In this document: one piece after another, positions 9,429 through 17,715 of the stretch
Layout: every line of letters starts with the position of its first letter
Position numbering within the stretch: position 1 is the stretch's first letter
NCBI GenBank assembly: GCA_015060335.1
Contig: SUYR01000005.1
Span: 52,080-116,079, forward strand
Origin: Bacteroidales bacterium
GTDB lineage: Bacteria > Bacteroidota > Bacteroidia > Bacteroidales > UBA932
Length of the DNA stretch: 64,000 nt
Direction of reading: 5' to 3'
Notes under the pieces: model-generated
Database searches by the model: none
Told to the model about the DNA's origin: nothing
What the model saw: only the letters and a program-made list of their open reading frames with translations
Translations under genes and position numbers: made by a program

Positions 9429-10763
9429 ATGCATCAACAAAAACATTCTCTAGAGATTATGGCTCCGGCAGGCAATTTCGAATGCCTTATGGCCGCCCTG
9501 CAGGGTGGAGCCGACTCAGTATATTTCGGAGTGGAGAAGCTCAACATGCGTTCCCACTCGGCGAACAACTTCAAGATGACGGATCTCGATGAGATAGTCC
9601 GCATCTGCTCCGAATATAAAGTGAAGACATATCTCACCCTCAACATCGTGCTTTATGACAGTGATCTTGAGGACATGAGAAAGACTCTTGATGCTGCAAA
9701 GAAGGCGGGAGTTACTGCAGTGATAGCATCTGACATGGCAGCAATAGCATATGCCAGAAGCATAGGAGTAGAAGTACATATCTCCACACAGCTAAGCATA
9801 TCCAATGCAGAAGCCCTGCGTTTCTATGCTCAGTTTGCAGACGTGATTGTACTTGCACGCGAGCTCAACCTGACACAGGTAAAGGAGATCAAGGCAATAA
9901 TCGACAGGGACAATATCTGCGGTCCGTCCGGCAGACTCGTGGAGATAGAGATGTTCGCTCATGGTGCCTTGTGCATGGCGATTTCAGGAAAATGTTACCT
10001 GAGTCTCCATGAATATGGTGCATCTGCAAACCGCGGTTCATGCTATCAGATATGCCGCCGCGCATATGATGTGCGTGACAGGGAAACAGGTGCCGAGCTT
10101 ACTGTGGACAACAAATACATAATGTCCCCTAAAGATTTGTGTACCATAGAGTTCATGGATAAGATAATAGCTGCTGGAGTTACAGTGTTCAAGATAGAAG
10201 GCAGAGCACGTTCGGCTGAATATGTAAAACGTGTGGCATCATGCTACCGTCGCGCCGCAGATGCTGTATGTGACGGAACATATACAGCGGAATTGGGTGC
10301 ATCCCTGAAAAAGGAACTCGAGGAAGTGTTCAACAGAGGTTTCTGGGATGGCTACTATCAGGGAGCTCGTCTTGGAGAATGGTCTGAAATCTACGGCAGC
10401 AAGGCCACCCGCAAGAAAGCATACTGCGGCAAGATCACCAACTGGTTCGGAAAGCTTGGAGTGGCAGAGATTCTCGTGGAGTCATATTCTCTGAAAGTCG
10501 GAGACAAGATCCTGATAATCGGGCCTACATCAGGTTGCGTGGAATATACCGTTCCTGAAATACGAGTAGATCTGAAGCCAGTCCAGGAGGCATCCAAAGG
10601 CACGTTCTGCTCGATTCCTATAGACTGGTCGAAAGTCGTTCCCGGTGCACGCGAAGAGCAGCTCAGCCTCTGCGGTGACGGCTGCAGCGAGACTGCATGC
10701 AAGGCCATAGAAGAAAGCCGTCTGCGCCGTTCTGACAAGGTCTATATCTGGTCTGCAGACTAA
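9429..10763 (+). CDS. Peptidase U32 family protein (TrhP/YegQ-like)
   Basis: A 444-residue protein of the U32 (PrtC/YegQ) family. The N-terminus MAPAGNFECLMAALQGGADSVYFG forms the start of the TIM barrel, and the signature FAHGALCMAISGKCYLS is present at about residues 176-192, followed by RGSCYQICR. Despite the name, characterised bacterial members are Fe-S proteins for RNA or ubiquinone hydroxylation (TrhP for tRNA ho5U34, RlhA for 23S rRNA) rather than proven proteases; the conserved cysteines fit Fe-S ligation. Length is close to TrhP. The stop overlaps the convergent recO by 4 bases. The exact substrate is an inference. Confidence 0.88.
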   Translation: MHQQKHSLEIMAPAGNFECLMAALQGGADSVYFGVEKLNMRSHSANNFKMTDLDEIVRICSEYKVKTYLTLNIVLYDSDLEDMRKTLDAAKKAGVTAVIASDMAAIAYARSIGVEVHISTQLSISNAEALRFYAQFADVIVLARELNLTQVKEIKAIIDRDNICGPSGRLVEIEMFAHGALCMAISGKCYLSLHEYGASANRGSCYQICRRAYDVRDRETGAELTVDNKYIMSPKDLCTIEFMDKIIAAGVTVFKIEGRARSAEYVKRVASCYRRAADAVCDGTYTAELGASLKKELEEVFNRGFWDGYYQGARLGEWSEIYGSKATRKKAYCGKITNWFGKLGVAEILVESYSLKVGDKILIIGPTSGCVEYTVPEIRVDLKPVQEASKGTFCSIPIDWSKVVPGAREEQLSLCGDGCSETACKAIEESRLRRSDKVYIWSAD

Positions 10764-11404
10764 GCGAACAGTTCCCTGAGCACCTTCAGGGAGTTGACAT
10801 TCACAGAAGATTCTGTATGATATTCTATATAGCGGAGGATTTCTTCCGCTATTTCGTTTCTTGTCTGACCGTTGAGAGGAATCAGCATGGATTCTGCAAA
10901 CGAGAGACTCATGAACTGCTCGATTGTCTGGAAATGATTCCCTACGAACGGCACCAGGTCACGCGTCTGAGGACTGAAGCCCAGAGTGACAGCAAGCTCC
11001 AGTAGAAAACGTATATGGAAATTGCTGAAATCAGACTCGATCGCATCCAGCATAAGAATATTCTTCCTGCACCAGTCATATAGTCCATACTCTGCAGCGC
11101 CCTCCTTGATTGTCCTATAGAGGACTTCGCTTATGAACATGGTCATGGAGTTCTTGAGCATATTGTTTCTTATGCCAAGCAGAGAGCATGCAGAGGTCAG
11201 ATTACCTGCAGAATACAGATTGGACCGGGGTGATTCCGTTATCTCTGCTTCTATAATATTGAGCGGAAGAAACAAAGGCATGGTCTTCTTGCTGACCCTC
11301 CTGATAAGAAAACTTCGCCGCCCATAGTCCCTGCTAAGGGTATGGACGACGAGTGAATTTTCGCCGAACTTGGTCGTATGGAGTACTATCAGCTCTGTAG
11401 TCAT
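10760..11404 (-). CDS. recO: DNA repair protein RecO
   Basis: A 214-residue recombination mediator with the N-terminal OB-fold (ELIVLHTTKFGENSLVVHTLSRDYGR) and a helical C-terminal part. With RecR it loads RecA onto SSB-coated DNA. The zinc-finger cysteines found in some RecO proteins are absent here, and the protein is somewhat shorter than the E. coli one. It lies 3 bases after rdgB and is probably co-transcribed with it. Confidence 0.9.
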   Translation of the reverse strand: MTTELIVLHTTKFGENSLVVHTLSRDYGRRSFLIRRVSKKTMPLFLPLNIIEAEITESPRSNLYSAGNLTSACSLLGIRNNMLKNSMTMFISEVLYRTIKEGAAEYGLYDWCRKNILMLDAIESDFSNFHIRFLLELAVTLGFSPQTRDLVPFVGNHFQTIEQFMSLSFAESMLIPLNGQTRNEIAEEILRYIEYHTESSVNVNSLKVLRELFA

Positions 11405-11407
11405 ATA

Positions 11408-12037
11408 TCAGGCATTTGTCTTAAGCCACTGTGCCATTGCACGAAGCGCCTTGCCTCTATGAGAAATCTCGTTCTTCTGCTCCTCCGTAATATCTGCAAG
11501 AGTCTGTCCCGGATACTCATCAGCTATGAATATAGGATCATAACCGAATCCTCCGTTTCCGGACTTCTCATATGCTATAGTCCCCTCAAGTGTTCCTTCA
11601 AAGAAATGTTTTTCTCCGTTGATTATAAGGGTAATGACGCTCTTGAAACGCGCTCTGCGGGACACCTTTTTCATCTTCAACCCCATAGCCGCCGCTGTAT
11701 GCACCTCACTTTCAAGCACTTTAAGTTCATATAGAACTTTATCCATATTGGCATTGAAGTCCTTACCTTCTCCTGCATATCTTGCAGTATATACTCCCGG
11801 TGCTCCACCTAAAGAATCGACCTCGAGTCCTGTATCGTCAGCAAAACAGTCACATCCGCACTTGTCAAAAAGATACTGTGCCTTCTGCAATGAATTTGCC
11901 CTCAAAGTGTTTCCAGTCTCGGGTATATCTTCCGTAATACCGATCTCAGCGGGGGTAACGAGCTCAAAACCCTCGCCCAAAATTTCTGAAGCTTCTCTTA
12001 GCTTTCCTTTATTGCCCGTTGCAAATACTATTTTCAT
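11408..12037 (-). CDS. rdgB: Non-canonical purine NTP pyrophosphatase (RdgB/HAM1)
   Basis: A 209-residue house-cleaning enzyme that hydrolyses (d)ITP and XTP to monophosphates. The N-terminal substrate motif IVFATGNKGKLREA, the metal-binding DDTGLEVDSLGGAPGVYTARY region at about 68-87 and the C-terminal SHRGKAL are all present. First gene of the rdgB-recO unit, read from the promoter at 12061-12068. Confidence 0.95.
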   Translation of the reverse strand: MKIVFATGNKGKLREASEILGEGFELVTPAEIGITEDIPETGNTLRANSLQKAQYLFDKCGCDCFADDTGLEVDSLGGAPGVYTARYAGEGKDFNANMDKVLYELKVLESEVHTAAAMGLKMKKVSRRARFKSVITLIINGEKHFFEGTLEGTIAYEKSGNGGFGYDPIFIADEYPGQTLADITEEQKNEISHRGKALRAMAQWLKTNA

Positions 12038-12060
12038 ATATCTACACTAATTAACCGCCG

Positions 12061-12068
12061 CAAAGGTA
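12061..12068 (-). promoter_or_regulatory. Promoter -7 box of rdgB-recO
   Basis: TACCTTTG on the minus strand, about 24 bases before the rdgB ATG, lying just past the T-run of the trmB terminator. Confidence 0.6.
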
Positions 12069-12079
12069 CAAAAAAAATT

Positions 12080-12117
12080 AAACCTGTAGCAAAATCCATG
12101 TCAGACGCTACAGGTTT
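12080..12117 (-). terminator. Terminator of the trxA-to-trmB operon
   Basis: An 11-bp perfect stem (aaacctgtagc / gctacaggttt) with a 16-base loop. Read leftward it is followed by a short AT-rich gap and eight consecutive T. It ends the six-gene minus-strand operon. Confidence 0.8.
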
Positions 12118-12126
12118 ACTCGGACT

Positions 12127-12951
12127 TCAGGCTTCCGGATAGAATTTAGAAGCGACGGAGAGACCTGAAGCAATTACGAAATGATGATTCTCATCCTTCC
12201 ACCTGTCCTCATCCCACTGCGGGGAAATGTAGTCACCCTCATGATCAGCCAGGAATGACAGATATGTAATCGGAAATCCTTGGGCGAGATACTGGGATTC
12301 ATAGAAAGTCTGCACCTCAAACAAAGCATCGACAGCCGAACGTCCGCAGAGCGAAGAAAGCCCGCTTTCATATAGTCTCTCACGGTCATCGCCATAAATA
12401 TCTGTAGCACAGGCAAGAATCCGCAGCCCGTTCTGTTGCGCCATTGCACGGGAATATTCATGAAGATACCTGCTGTCTGTCTTCAGATGCACAATGCCGC
12501 CGGATTTGAGGAAATTGCGGTAACGGGACATGAAAAGCGGAGAAGTCAGCCTTTTCTTTTCGCGGCCTATCTGCGGATCTGCGAATGTGATCCAGATTTC
12601 GGACACCTCACCCGGAGCAAACAGAGACTCGATGAATTCGATACGGGTACGAAGGAATGCCACATTCTTCAGGCCGTGTTCCTCTGCGTATTTTGCACCT
12701 TTCCACAGACGTGCTCCCTTAATATCCACTCCGATGTAATTGAAAGACGGATTCCTCTCTGCAAGGTCTATGGTATAATCTCCTTTTCCGCAACCCAGTT
12801 CGAGGATTATAGGCTTGTCATTGCCGAAGAAATCTCTTCCCCAATTGCCTTTCAGAGGATGGTCGCAACGCAGCACTTCAGAAGTTGCCGGCTGAATCAT
12901 ACATCTGAATGTCTCGTTTTCACGGAATTTCCTAAGCTTGTCCTTTCCCAT
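12127..12951 (-). CDS. trmB: tRNA (guanine46-N7)-methyltransferase
   Basis: A 274-residue class I SAM methyltransferase that makes m7G46 in the tRNA variable loop. SAM motif I is ELGCGKGDYTIDLAER, and the tRNA-binding region TFADPQIGREKKRL replaces the usual FPDPWPKKRHxKRR, apparently a lineage variant that keeps the key Asp. Last gene of the operon; its ATG overlaps the ricT stop by one base (TAATG), which suggests translational coupling. Confidence 0.93.
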   Translation of the reverse strand: MGKDKLRKFRENETFRCMIQPATSEVLRCDHPLKGNWGRDFFGNDKPIILELGCGKGDYTIDLAERNPSFNYIGVDIKGARLWKGAKYAEEHGLKNVAFLRTRIEFIESLFAPGEVSEIWITFADPQIGREKKRLTSPLFMSRYRNFLKSGGIVHLKTDSRYLHEYSRAMAQQNGLRILACATDIYGDDRERLYESGLSSLCGRSAVDALFEVQTFYESQYLAQGFPITYLSFLADHEGDYISPQWDEDRWKDENHHFVIASGLSVASKFYPEA

Positions 12952-14096
12952 TATGATTCCTGTTTCTGACGGTTCTTATTGCGATTGTTGCGTTTCTTCT
13001 TCTTTTTCTTGCGAGCCTCGTCAAAACGGGTGATGGACTCATCTCCCACTGCAGTCACAAATTCAGGCGCAGCCGGAGCCACATCACTCTTGAGAGACTC
13101 TGGCTTCTCACCGTTGCGGTTCATCTTGATGATTTCCCAAACATCTTCTGCATATAAAGGATACAGATTGGCGAGAGATGAAGGGTCATATGAGAAATAC
13201 ATGATCTCTCGAAGAATATCCGTCTTCATCAGATAGGCAAGTCCGTCCTGGAATTCCAGAGGGTTATGTACCTTAGGAATACGCGACTGGGCATCCATAT
13301 ATGCCGCAGTCTCATAGTTTAGACAGCATTTGAGCTTGCCACACTGTCCCGCGAGCTTCTGAGGATTAAGAGAAAGGTCCTGTACCCTTGCCGCTGAAGT
13401 AGTGATGGACTGGAAAGAAGATATATAATTGGAACAGCAAAGCTCCCTGCCGCAAACTCCAAGCCCTCCGATGAGTCCGGCCTCCTGACGGGCTCCGATC
13501 TGCTTCATTTCTATCCTGATACGGAACACGTCTGCAAAGACCTTGATAAGCTGACGGAAATCCACACGCCCGTCCGCGATGTAATAGAATATCGCCTTTG
13601 TTCCGTCTCCCTGAAACTCCACATCGCCAATCTTCATCTCAAGTTCAAGTTCCTCGGCAATCTGGCGCGCACGGATCATGACCTCGTGCTCACGGGAAAT
13701 CGCATCCTGCCATTTCTCTATATCAAACAACTTTGCCTTGCGGTATATCTTCTTGAACTCGAAGGTCTCAGGATTGATCTTCTTGCATTTCATCTGCCTT
13801 GCCACCATAGGTCCCTCGAGAGTCACGATGCCCAGATCATGACCGTTGGCAGCCTCCACGATCACAAGGTCTCCGGTCTTGATGCTCTGACCCGAGGCAT
13901 TGCGATAGATTCCCTTGCGGGTATTCTTGAAACGCACTTCAAAATAATCCTTGTAATGTTCCTGGCTCACTCCCTGAAGCCAGTCATACACCTCAAGCTT
14001 GCAGCAACCCTGGCGATAGGTACAATCCACTTCGCCGGTATCTGAACGCTCAACTACGCATCCGCGTGAGCAGTCATATCTTTTAGATTCCATCAT
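12951..14096 (-). CDS. ricT: PSP1-domain (RicT/YaaT-like) regulatory iron-sulfur protein
   Basis: A 381-residue PSP1 family protein. Residues about 1-40 carry Cys-rich segments (CSRGC, CTYRQGCC), the PSP1 domain covers about 45-300, and further conserved Cys pairs occur in GRELCCSNY and GKLKCCLNY. In Bacillus RicT is part of a Fe-S complex that affects RNase Y activity; the Bacteroidota role is not established. The C-terminus is strongly basic (Lys/Arg/Asn-rich, about 360-381), suggesting nucleic-acid contact. It overlaps holB by 4 bases upstream and trmB by 1 base downstream; the holB-ricT adjacency is common in other phyla. Confidence 0.88.
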   Translation of the reverse strand: MMESKRYDCSRGCVVERSDTGEVDCTYRQGCCKLEVYDWLQGVSQEHYKDYFEVRFKNTRKGIYRNASGQSIKTGDLVIVEAANGHDLGIVTLEGPMVARQMKCKKINPETFEFKKIYRKAKLFDIEKWQDAISREHEVMIRARQIAEELELEMKIGDVEFQGDGTKAIFYYIADGRVDFRQLIKVFADVFRIRIEMKQIGARQEAGLIGGLGVCGRELCCSNYISSFQSITTSAARVQDLSLNPQKLAGQCGKLKCCLNYETAAYMDAQSRIPKVHNPLEFQDGLAYLMKTDILREIMYFSYDPSSLANLYPLYAEDVWEIIKMNRNGEKPESLKSDVAPAAPEFVTAVGDESITRFDEARKKKKKKRNNRNKNRQKQES

Positions 14097-15148
14097 ACAC
14101 TTAAAAACATACGGTTGACCAGGTCACAGAACACGATCTTGGAATTCACATTCCTGTCAATCAGCGCAACCGCCTTCTCTATATTTGTTATTGTCCTTGA
14201 GCAGAACGTCTTTGCCACCTTTGCCGACACATCCTCATAGAAATCATTTTCGGACTGTGAAACCGCAACAAGATGACGCATGTCCTGCTGGATCATAAAA
14301 ATCTTTCTAATGCAACCGGATACAAAGGTACAAAAAGCTTTCTGTTTTTCACGCGAATCCAGTGCAGCCATTTCCTCGGCACATTCCAGAGCACCCATAA
14401 GGTCACGCGAGACCAGAGCCTTCATCAGGTCTGAAAACAGTTTCATCGCATTACTGTATTCATCATCATCCCTGATCGGTCTCATAATGGCGACCCTTGC
14501 AAATTCCTCCATGCTCAGAGGCATCACCCTTATACTCAGGCAACGTGAAAATATTGTCTGCAGTACCTTTTCAGGAGCATGCGTAATGAACAGGAACACC
14601 GTCTTTTCAGGCGGTTCCTCAACCACCTTGAGCAGTCTGTTAGCAGTTTCCTGATTCATCTTTTCCGGAAGATAGAATATCACTATCTTATATCCGTCCG
14701 ATACAGAGGCAAGGGACAGCTTGCTTATTATAGACTTGGCCTCCGCAACTGCAATCAGCCCCACCTTGCTCTCGATACCTATTGCCTCCTGCAGGTCCGG
14801 CTCGATGAAATAAGGATTCTCTATCGCCAGTTCACGCCAGTATTTGAGATAGGACTCGGAAGTCGGCTTGTCGTCCGATGTCTTGGGTCCCTTGTTCACA
14901 GGAAAGACAAAATGTACATCAGGATGTATCAGTTTCGACATCTGCCTGCATGAGGGGCATACTCCACAGGAGTCTCCGCCCGAAGGATTGCTGCAGTTAA
15001 GATACTGGGCAAATGCCAACGCAAGGGCCAAGGCTCCGCTGCCGTCGTTTTCATACAGCAGCATGGCATGAGGCACCTTGCCGCTGTCTGCCATAGACAC
15101 CAAAGCTTCCGCAATTTCCGCGTTTCCTATTACACTTTCAAACCTCAT
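14093..15148 (-). CDS. holB: DNA polymerase III subunit delta-prime
   Basis: A 351-residue clamp-loader ATPase-like subunit. The zinc module CGVCPSC with a preceding Cys lies at about residues 52-67, and the AAA+ core (EKMNQETANRLLKVVEEPPEKTVFLF, arginine-finger region TIFSRC) follows. The Walker A region (YENDGSGALALALAFA) lacks the classic GxxGxGKT, as is usual for delta-prime. It overlaps ricT (ATGA) and abuts the upstream prenyl synthase. Confidence 0.92.
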   Translation of the reverse strand: MRFESVIGNAEIAEALVSMADSGKVPHAMLLYENDGSGALALALAFAQYLNCSNPSGGDSCGVCPSCRQMSKLIHPDVHFVFPVNKGPKTSDDKPTSESYLKYWRELAIENPYFIEPDLQEAIGIESKVGLIAVAEAKSIISKLSLASVSDGYKIVIFYLPEKMNQETANRLLKVVEEPPEKTVFLFITHAPEKVLQTIFSRCLSIRVMPLSMEEFARVAIMRPIRDDDEYSNAMKLFSDLMKALVSRDLMGALECAEEMAALDSREKQKAFCTFVSGCIRKIFMIQQDMRHLVAVSQSENDFYEDVSAKVAKTFCSRTITNIEKAVALIDRNVNSKIVFCDLVNRMFLSV

Positions 15149-16131
15149 TACATATCCCTTTTTGCAGTAAAATATGCCAGTTCCTCAAGGCATTTCTTCT
15201 CATACGAATCCGGCAGCACATCCAAGGCCAAAACTGCCTCATCCACATATCTGCCAAGTTCAGTTATGGCATAGTCCAGACCTCCGTTTGACTTGACGAA
15301 TGCCACGATTTCATCCCTGTATTCCGGATGAGCCACAATATCCTTCACCAGACCCCTGACGCGTTTTTCTTCCGTCTCTCCGGCATTCTTCATGGCACCA
15401 AGAAGCGGCATGGTAATCTTCTGTTCCATTATATCCACCCCTAAAGGCTTGCCTACCGACTCTGTTCCATCATAATCAAGAATATCATCCTTGATCTGGA
15501 ATGCCAGTCCCAAAGCCACAGCATAATCATGAGCCGCCTTGAGCATAGCATCTGAAGCAGAAACGGATATGGCTGCCGAAACGCACGCTGCCTCAAACAG
15601 AGAGGCTGTCTTGTTGTAAATTATACGAAGATAATCTTCCTTGTCCGTATCACCGTTCTGAGCTTTCTGCAACTGGAGCATCTCACCCTCAGCCAGATCG
15701 CTTAGAGTCTTTGAGAATATCCTTATCACCCTCGTATCTCCGTCCTTTTCGCCGAGCATAAGCTCCATAGCCTTCACAAGCCAGTAGTCTCCAACCAGAA
15801 CTGACACAGCAGGGCCCATCAATGACCTTATGGTAGGGACTCCCCTGCGCTGGTCACTGTCATCCGCCACATCATCATGCAGAAGGGTGGCATTGTGCAG
15901 AAGTTCTGCAGATACGGCATATCTTATTGTAGCCTCGGAAACGATTCCACCGGAACATGCCCTTGCAAACAAAAGAGCCAGAAGCGGACGAAGCTGCTTT
16001 CCCGAGTGGGCCAGGATGGACTCGTTTGTAGAGTTCAGAAGGGCGATGTCACTCTTGAGTGCATCAGCCAGACGCTGCGTCATGACAGTCCAGTCTGCTC
16101 CGATAAATTCCTTGACAGTTCTGATATCCAT
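15148..16131 (-). CDS. ispB: Long-chain polyprenyl diphosphate synthase
   Basis: A 327-residue trans-prenyltransferase. The first Asp-rich motif is LLHDDVADDSDQRRG and the second QIKDDILDYDG. The residue five before the first motif is Ala, and the one four before is Thr, a pattern of enzymes with an open product cavity; it probably makes the side chain of menaquinone. It shares its last base region with holB's start and sits 5 bases after the small OMP gene. The gene name reflects the E. coli octaprenyl synthase; chain length is inferred. Confidence 0.9.
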   Translation of the reverse strand: MDIRTVKEFIGADWTVMTQRLADALKSDIALLNSTNESILAHSGKQLRPLLALLFARACSGGIVSEATIRYAVSAELLHNATLLHDDVADDSDQRRGVPTIRSLMGPAVSVLVGDYWLVKAMELMLGEKDGDTRVIRIFSKTLSDLAEGEMLQLQKAQNGDTDKEDYLRIIYNKTASLFEAACVSAAISVSASDAMLKAAHDYAVALGLAFQIKDDILDYDGTESVGKPLGVDIMEQKITMPLLGAMKNAGETEEKRVRGLVKDIVAHPEYRDEIVAFVKSNGGLDYAITELGRYVDEAVLALDVLPDSYEKKCLEELAYFTAKRDM

Positions 16132-16136
16132 TTTTA

Positions 16137-16700
16137 TTAGAAGAAATATGCAAGTGAAAGGGTGACACAGTCCAGATTTTCCTTATCGAAAAGTCCCTCT
16201 GAATCTATTCGTGGCAATACATTTCCAAAATTCCAGTTATATCTGGCATTTATCTGGAATCTCCATATCTGCAGTCCTCCACCAAGCCCTACACCATACT
16301 CAAGCTTATCTCCCTTGCTTGACCAGAGTTCCCTCAGACTTCCATTTCCATTCAGTCCGTAACCTATGAACGGGCTTACCTCCACAAACGGGCGAAAAAG
16401 GATAAGGTCCACACCCCACTGACATGAAGCCATGAGTTCAAGATAACCGACTGAAAGATCTACAGGCGCAAGATCAGTAGTAGCCGCCTTCACATTATAG
16501 AGCAGAGTCGGCTGTATCTGGAAACCTATCGGAAGATTGACCTTATATACGAGTCCGGCATGCCACTGGGCAAGCGTCTGGGACTCATTGTATGTGTGGA
16601 AGTTTGCGCCTCCCACCACTCCGAAGTTCCTCGCAGATATATTCTCAACAAAACACAGCGACATCAGTATCAATGCCGCTGAAACAAAAAATTTCTTCAT
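16137..16700 (-). CDS. Outer-membrane beta-barrel protein (PorT-like family)
   Basis: A 187-residue protein with a signal peptide (MKKFFVSAALILMSLCFVENISA) followed by alternating amphipathic strands and a C-terminal aromatic (SLAYFF), typical of small Bacteroidota 8-stranded barrels. The start is set at 16700; upstream in-frame codons reach into trxA. It lies between trxA and the long-chain prenyl synthase within an operon. No function is recognisable. Confidence 0.8.
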   Translation of the reverse strand: MKKFFVSAALILMSLCFVENISARNFGVVGGANFHTYNESQTLAQWHAGLVYKVNLPIGFQIQPTLLYNVKAATTDLAPVDLSVGYLELMASCQWGVDLILFRPFVEVSPFIGYGLNGNGSLRELWSSKGDKLEYGVGLGGGLQIWRFQINARYNWNFGNVLPRIDSEGLFDKENLDCVTLSLAYFF

Positions 16701-16710
16701 TTTGAATCCT

Positions 16711-17025
16711 TTAGAGAAGAGCGTCAATCTTTGCAGCTATGTCTGCTTTCGAAGTGACTCCAACATGTCTGTCCTTCAGCTCTCCGTTCTTGAAGAAAAG
16801 AAGTGTAGGGATGCTCCTGATGCCGTAAGTCATAGGAACGTCATCGCACTCGTCAACATTGCATTTGCACACTACTGCCTTTCCTTCATATTCTGCAGCG
16901 ATCTCATCGATAATCGGAGAGATTGCCTTGCACGGACCGCACCATGTAGCCCAGAAATCTACAAGCACGGGCATATCTGTATTCAGGGTCTCTGCGAAAT
17001 TCGCATCTGTAATTGCCTTTGCCAT
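16711..17025 (-). CDS. trxA: Thioredoxin
   Basis: A 104-residue cytoplasmic thiol-disulfide reductant with the active site WCGPCK (Cys29, Cys32) and cis-Pro in RSIPTLLFF. Full family length, no signal peptide. First gene of the six-gene leftward operon ending at trmB. Confidence 0.97.
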   Translation of the reverse strand: MAKAITDANFAETLNTDMPVLVDFWATWCGPCKAISPIIDEIAAEYEGKAVVCKCNVDECDDVPMTYGIRSIPTLLFFKNGELKDRHVGVTSKADIAAKIDALL

Positions 17026-17048
17026 AATAACAATATTAAATTAAACAA

Positions 17049-17080
17049 TCCAATCGCAAATATAAAGATTTGCGATTGGA
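17049..17080. terminator. Terminator after the PG0541-type gene, overlapping the trxA promoter
   Basis: A perfect 13-bp inverted repeat (tccaatcgcaaat / atttgcgattgga) with a 6-base loop, 36 bases past the stop of the leftward gene at 17117. The -7 box TATATTTG of trxA (minus strand, 17057-17064) lies inside the hairpin. Confidence 0.75.
17057..17064 (-). promoter_or_regulatory. Promoter -7 box of the trxA operon
   Basis: TATATTTG on the minus strand, about 32 bases before the trxA ATG and embedded in the upstream gene's terminator hairpin. Confidence 0.55.
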
Positions 17081-17116
17081 TTTACAACAACTACAATACC
17101 GTAAAGTATAAAGATA

Positions 17117-17410
17117 TCAATAGTACTTTTCAACATTCCATACGAATGCACGAAGACCCAGGTCAGGAGTTTCCTCGTCCATGGCACGGAGCTGTGCCAT
17201 TATGCTGTCCACCTTGTCATCCGGAACGAATGTTAGAATCGCATTGTTCATTGTAGGCCAGGCATGGCTGCCAAGATGAGGTTCACCTGTTTCGCTGCCT
17301 CTTCCTGCAATATCCTGCCACATGGTAAAGCCACGTACACCCAGATTCTGGATAGCGTCTGCCACTTCCATGTTGTATGCCTGATCGTATGCTATGAATA
17401 TTCCTTTCAT
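17117..17410 (-). CDS. PG0541-type, RND-transporter-associated P-II-like protein
   Basis: A 97-residue soluble protein (ATG at 17410; a TTG nine bases upstream is a less likely start). The sequence (AYNMEVADAIQNLGVRGFTMWQDIAGRG, then TMNNAILTFVPDDKVDSIM) resembles the PG0541 family of transporter-associated proteins, which have a P-II/ferredoxin-like fold and sit at the end of RND efflux operons in Bacteroidota. It is the last gene of this efflux operon but is separated from the permease gene by about 305 bases of tandemly duplicated repeat. A regulatory or trafficking role is inferred. Confidence 0.75.
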   Translation of the reverse strand: MKGIFIAYDQAYNMEVADAIQNLGVRGFTMWQDIAGRGSETGEPHLGSHAWPTMNNAILTFVPDDKVDSIMAQLRAMDEETPDLGLRAFVWNVEKYY

Positions 17411-17414
17411 ATTT

Positions 17415-17715
17415 ATCAATGTTATTGTTCTTAATATCGTTGATTTGTACTGATCACGTCAGGTAAGGTTTGGGAGAGAAATATGAAAATTCTACGTTAC
17501 CCTTCCCCTAAATCCCCTTCCTCGGGAGGGGACTTACCTTCGCTTCGCTCAGAATCATCAATGTTATTGTTCTTAATATCGTTGATTTGTACTGATCACG
17601 TCAGGTAAGGTTTGGGAGAGAAATATGAAAATTCTACGTTACCCTTCCCCTAAATCCCCTTCCTCGGGAAGGGGACTTACCTTCGCTTCGCTCAGAATCA
17701 TCAATGTTATTGTTC
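17415..17715. repeat. Tandem duplication of a 142-143-bp unit with palindromic core
   Basis: This gene-free stretch between the RND permease and the PG0541 gene consists of two near-identical units (17415-17556 and 17557-17699) plus a third copy of the first 20 or so bases at 17700. Units differ by one base (gggaggggac versus gggaaggggac). Each contains the hairpin ccccttcc/ggaagggg and a cttcgcttcgctcaga tail, typical of a dispersed palindromic element. The third partial copy runs into the stop codon of the permease gene. Confidence 0.9.
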
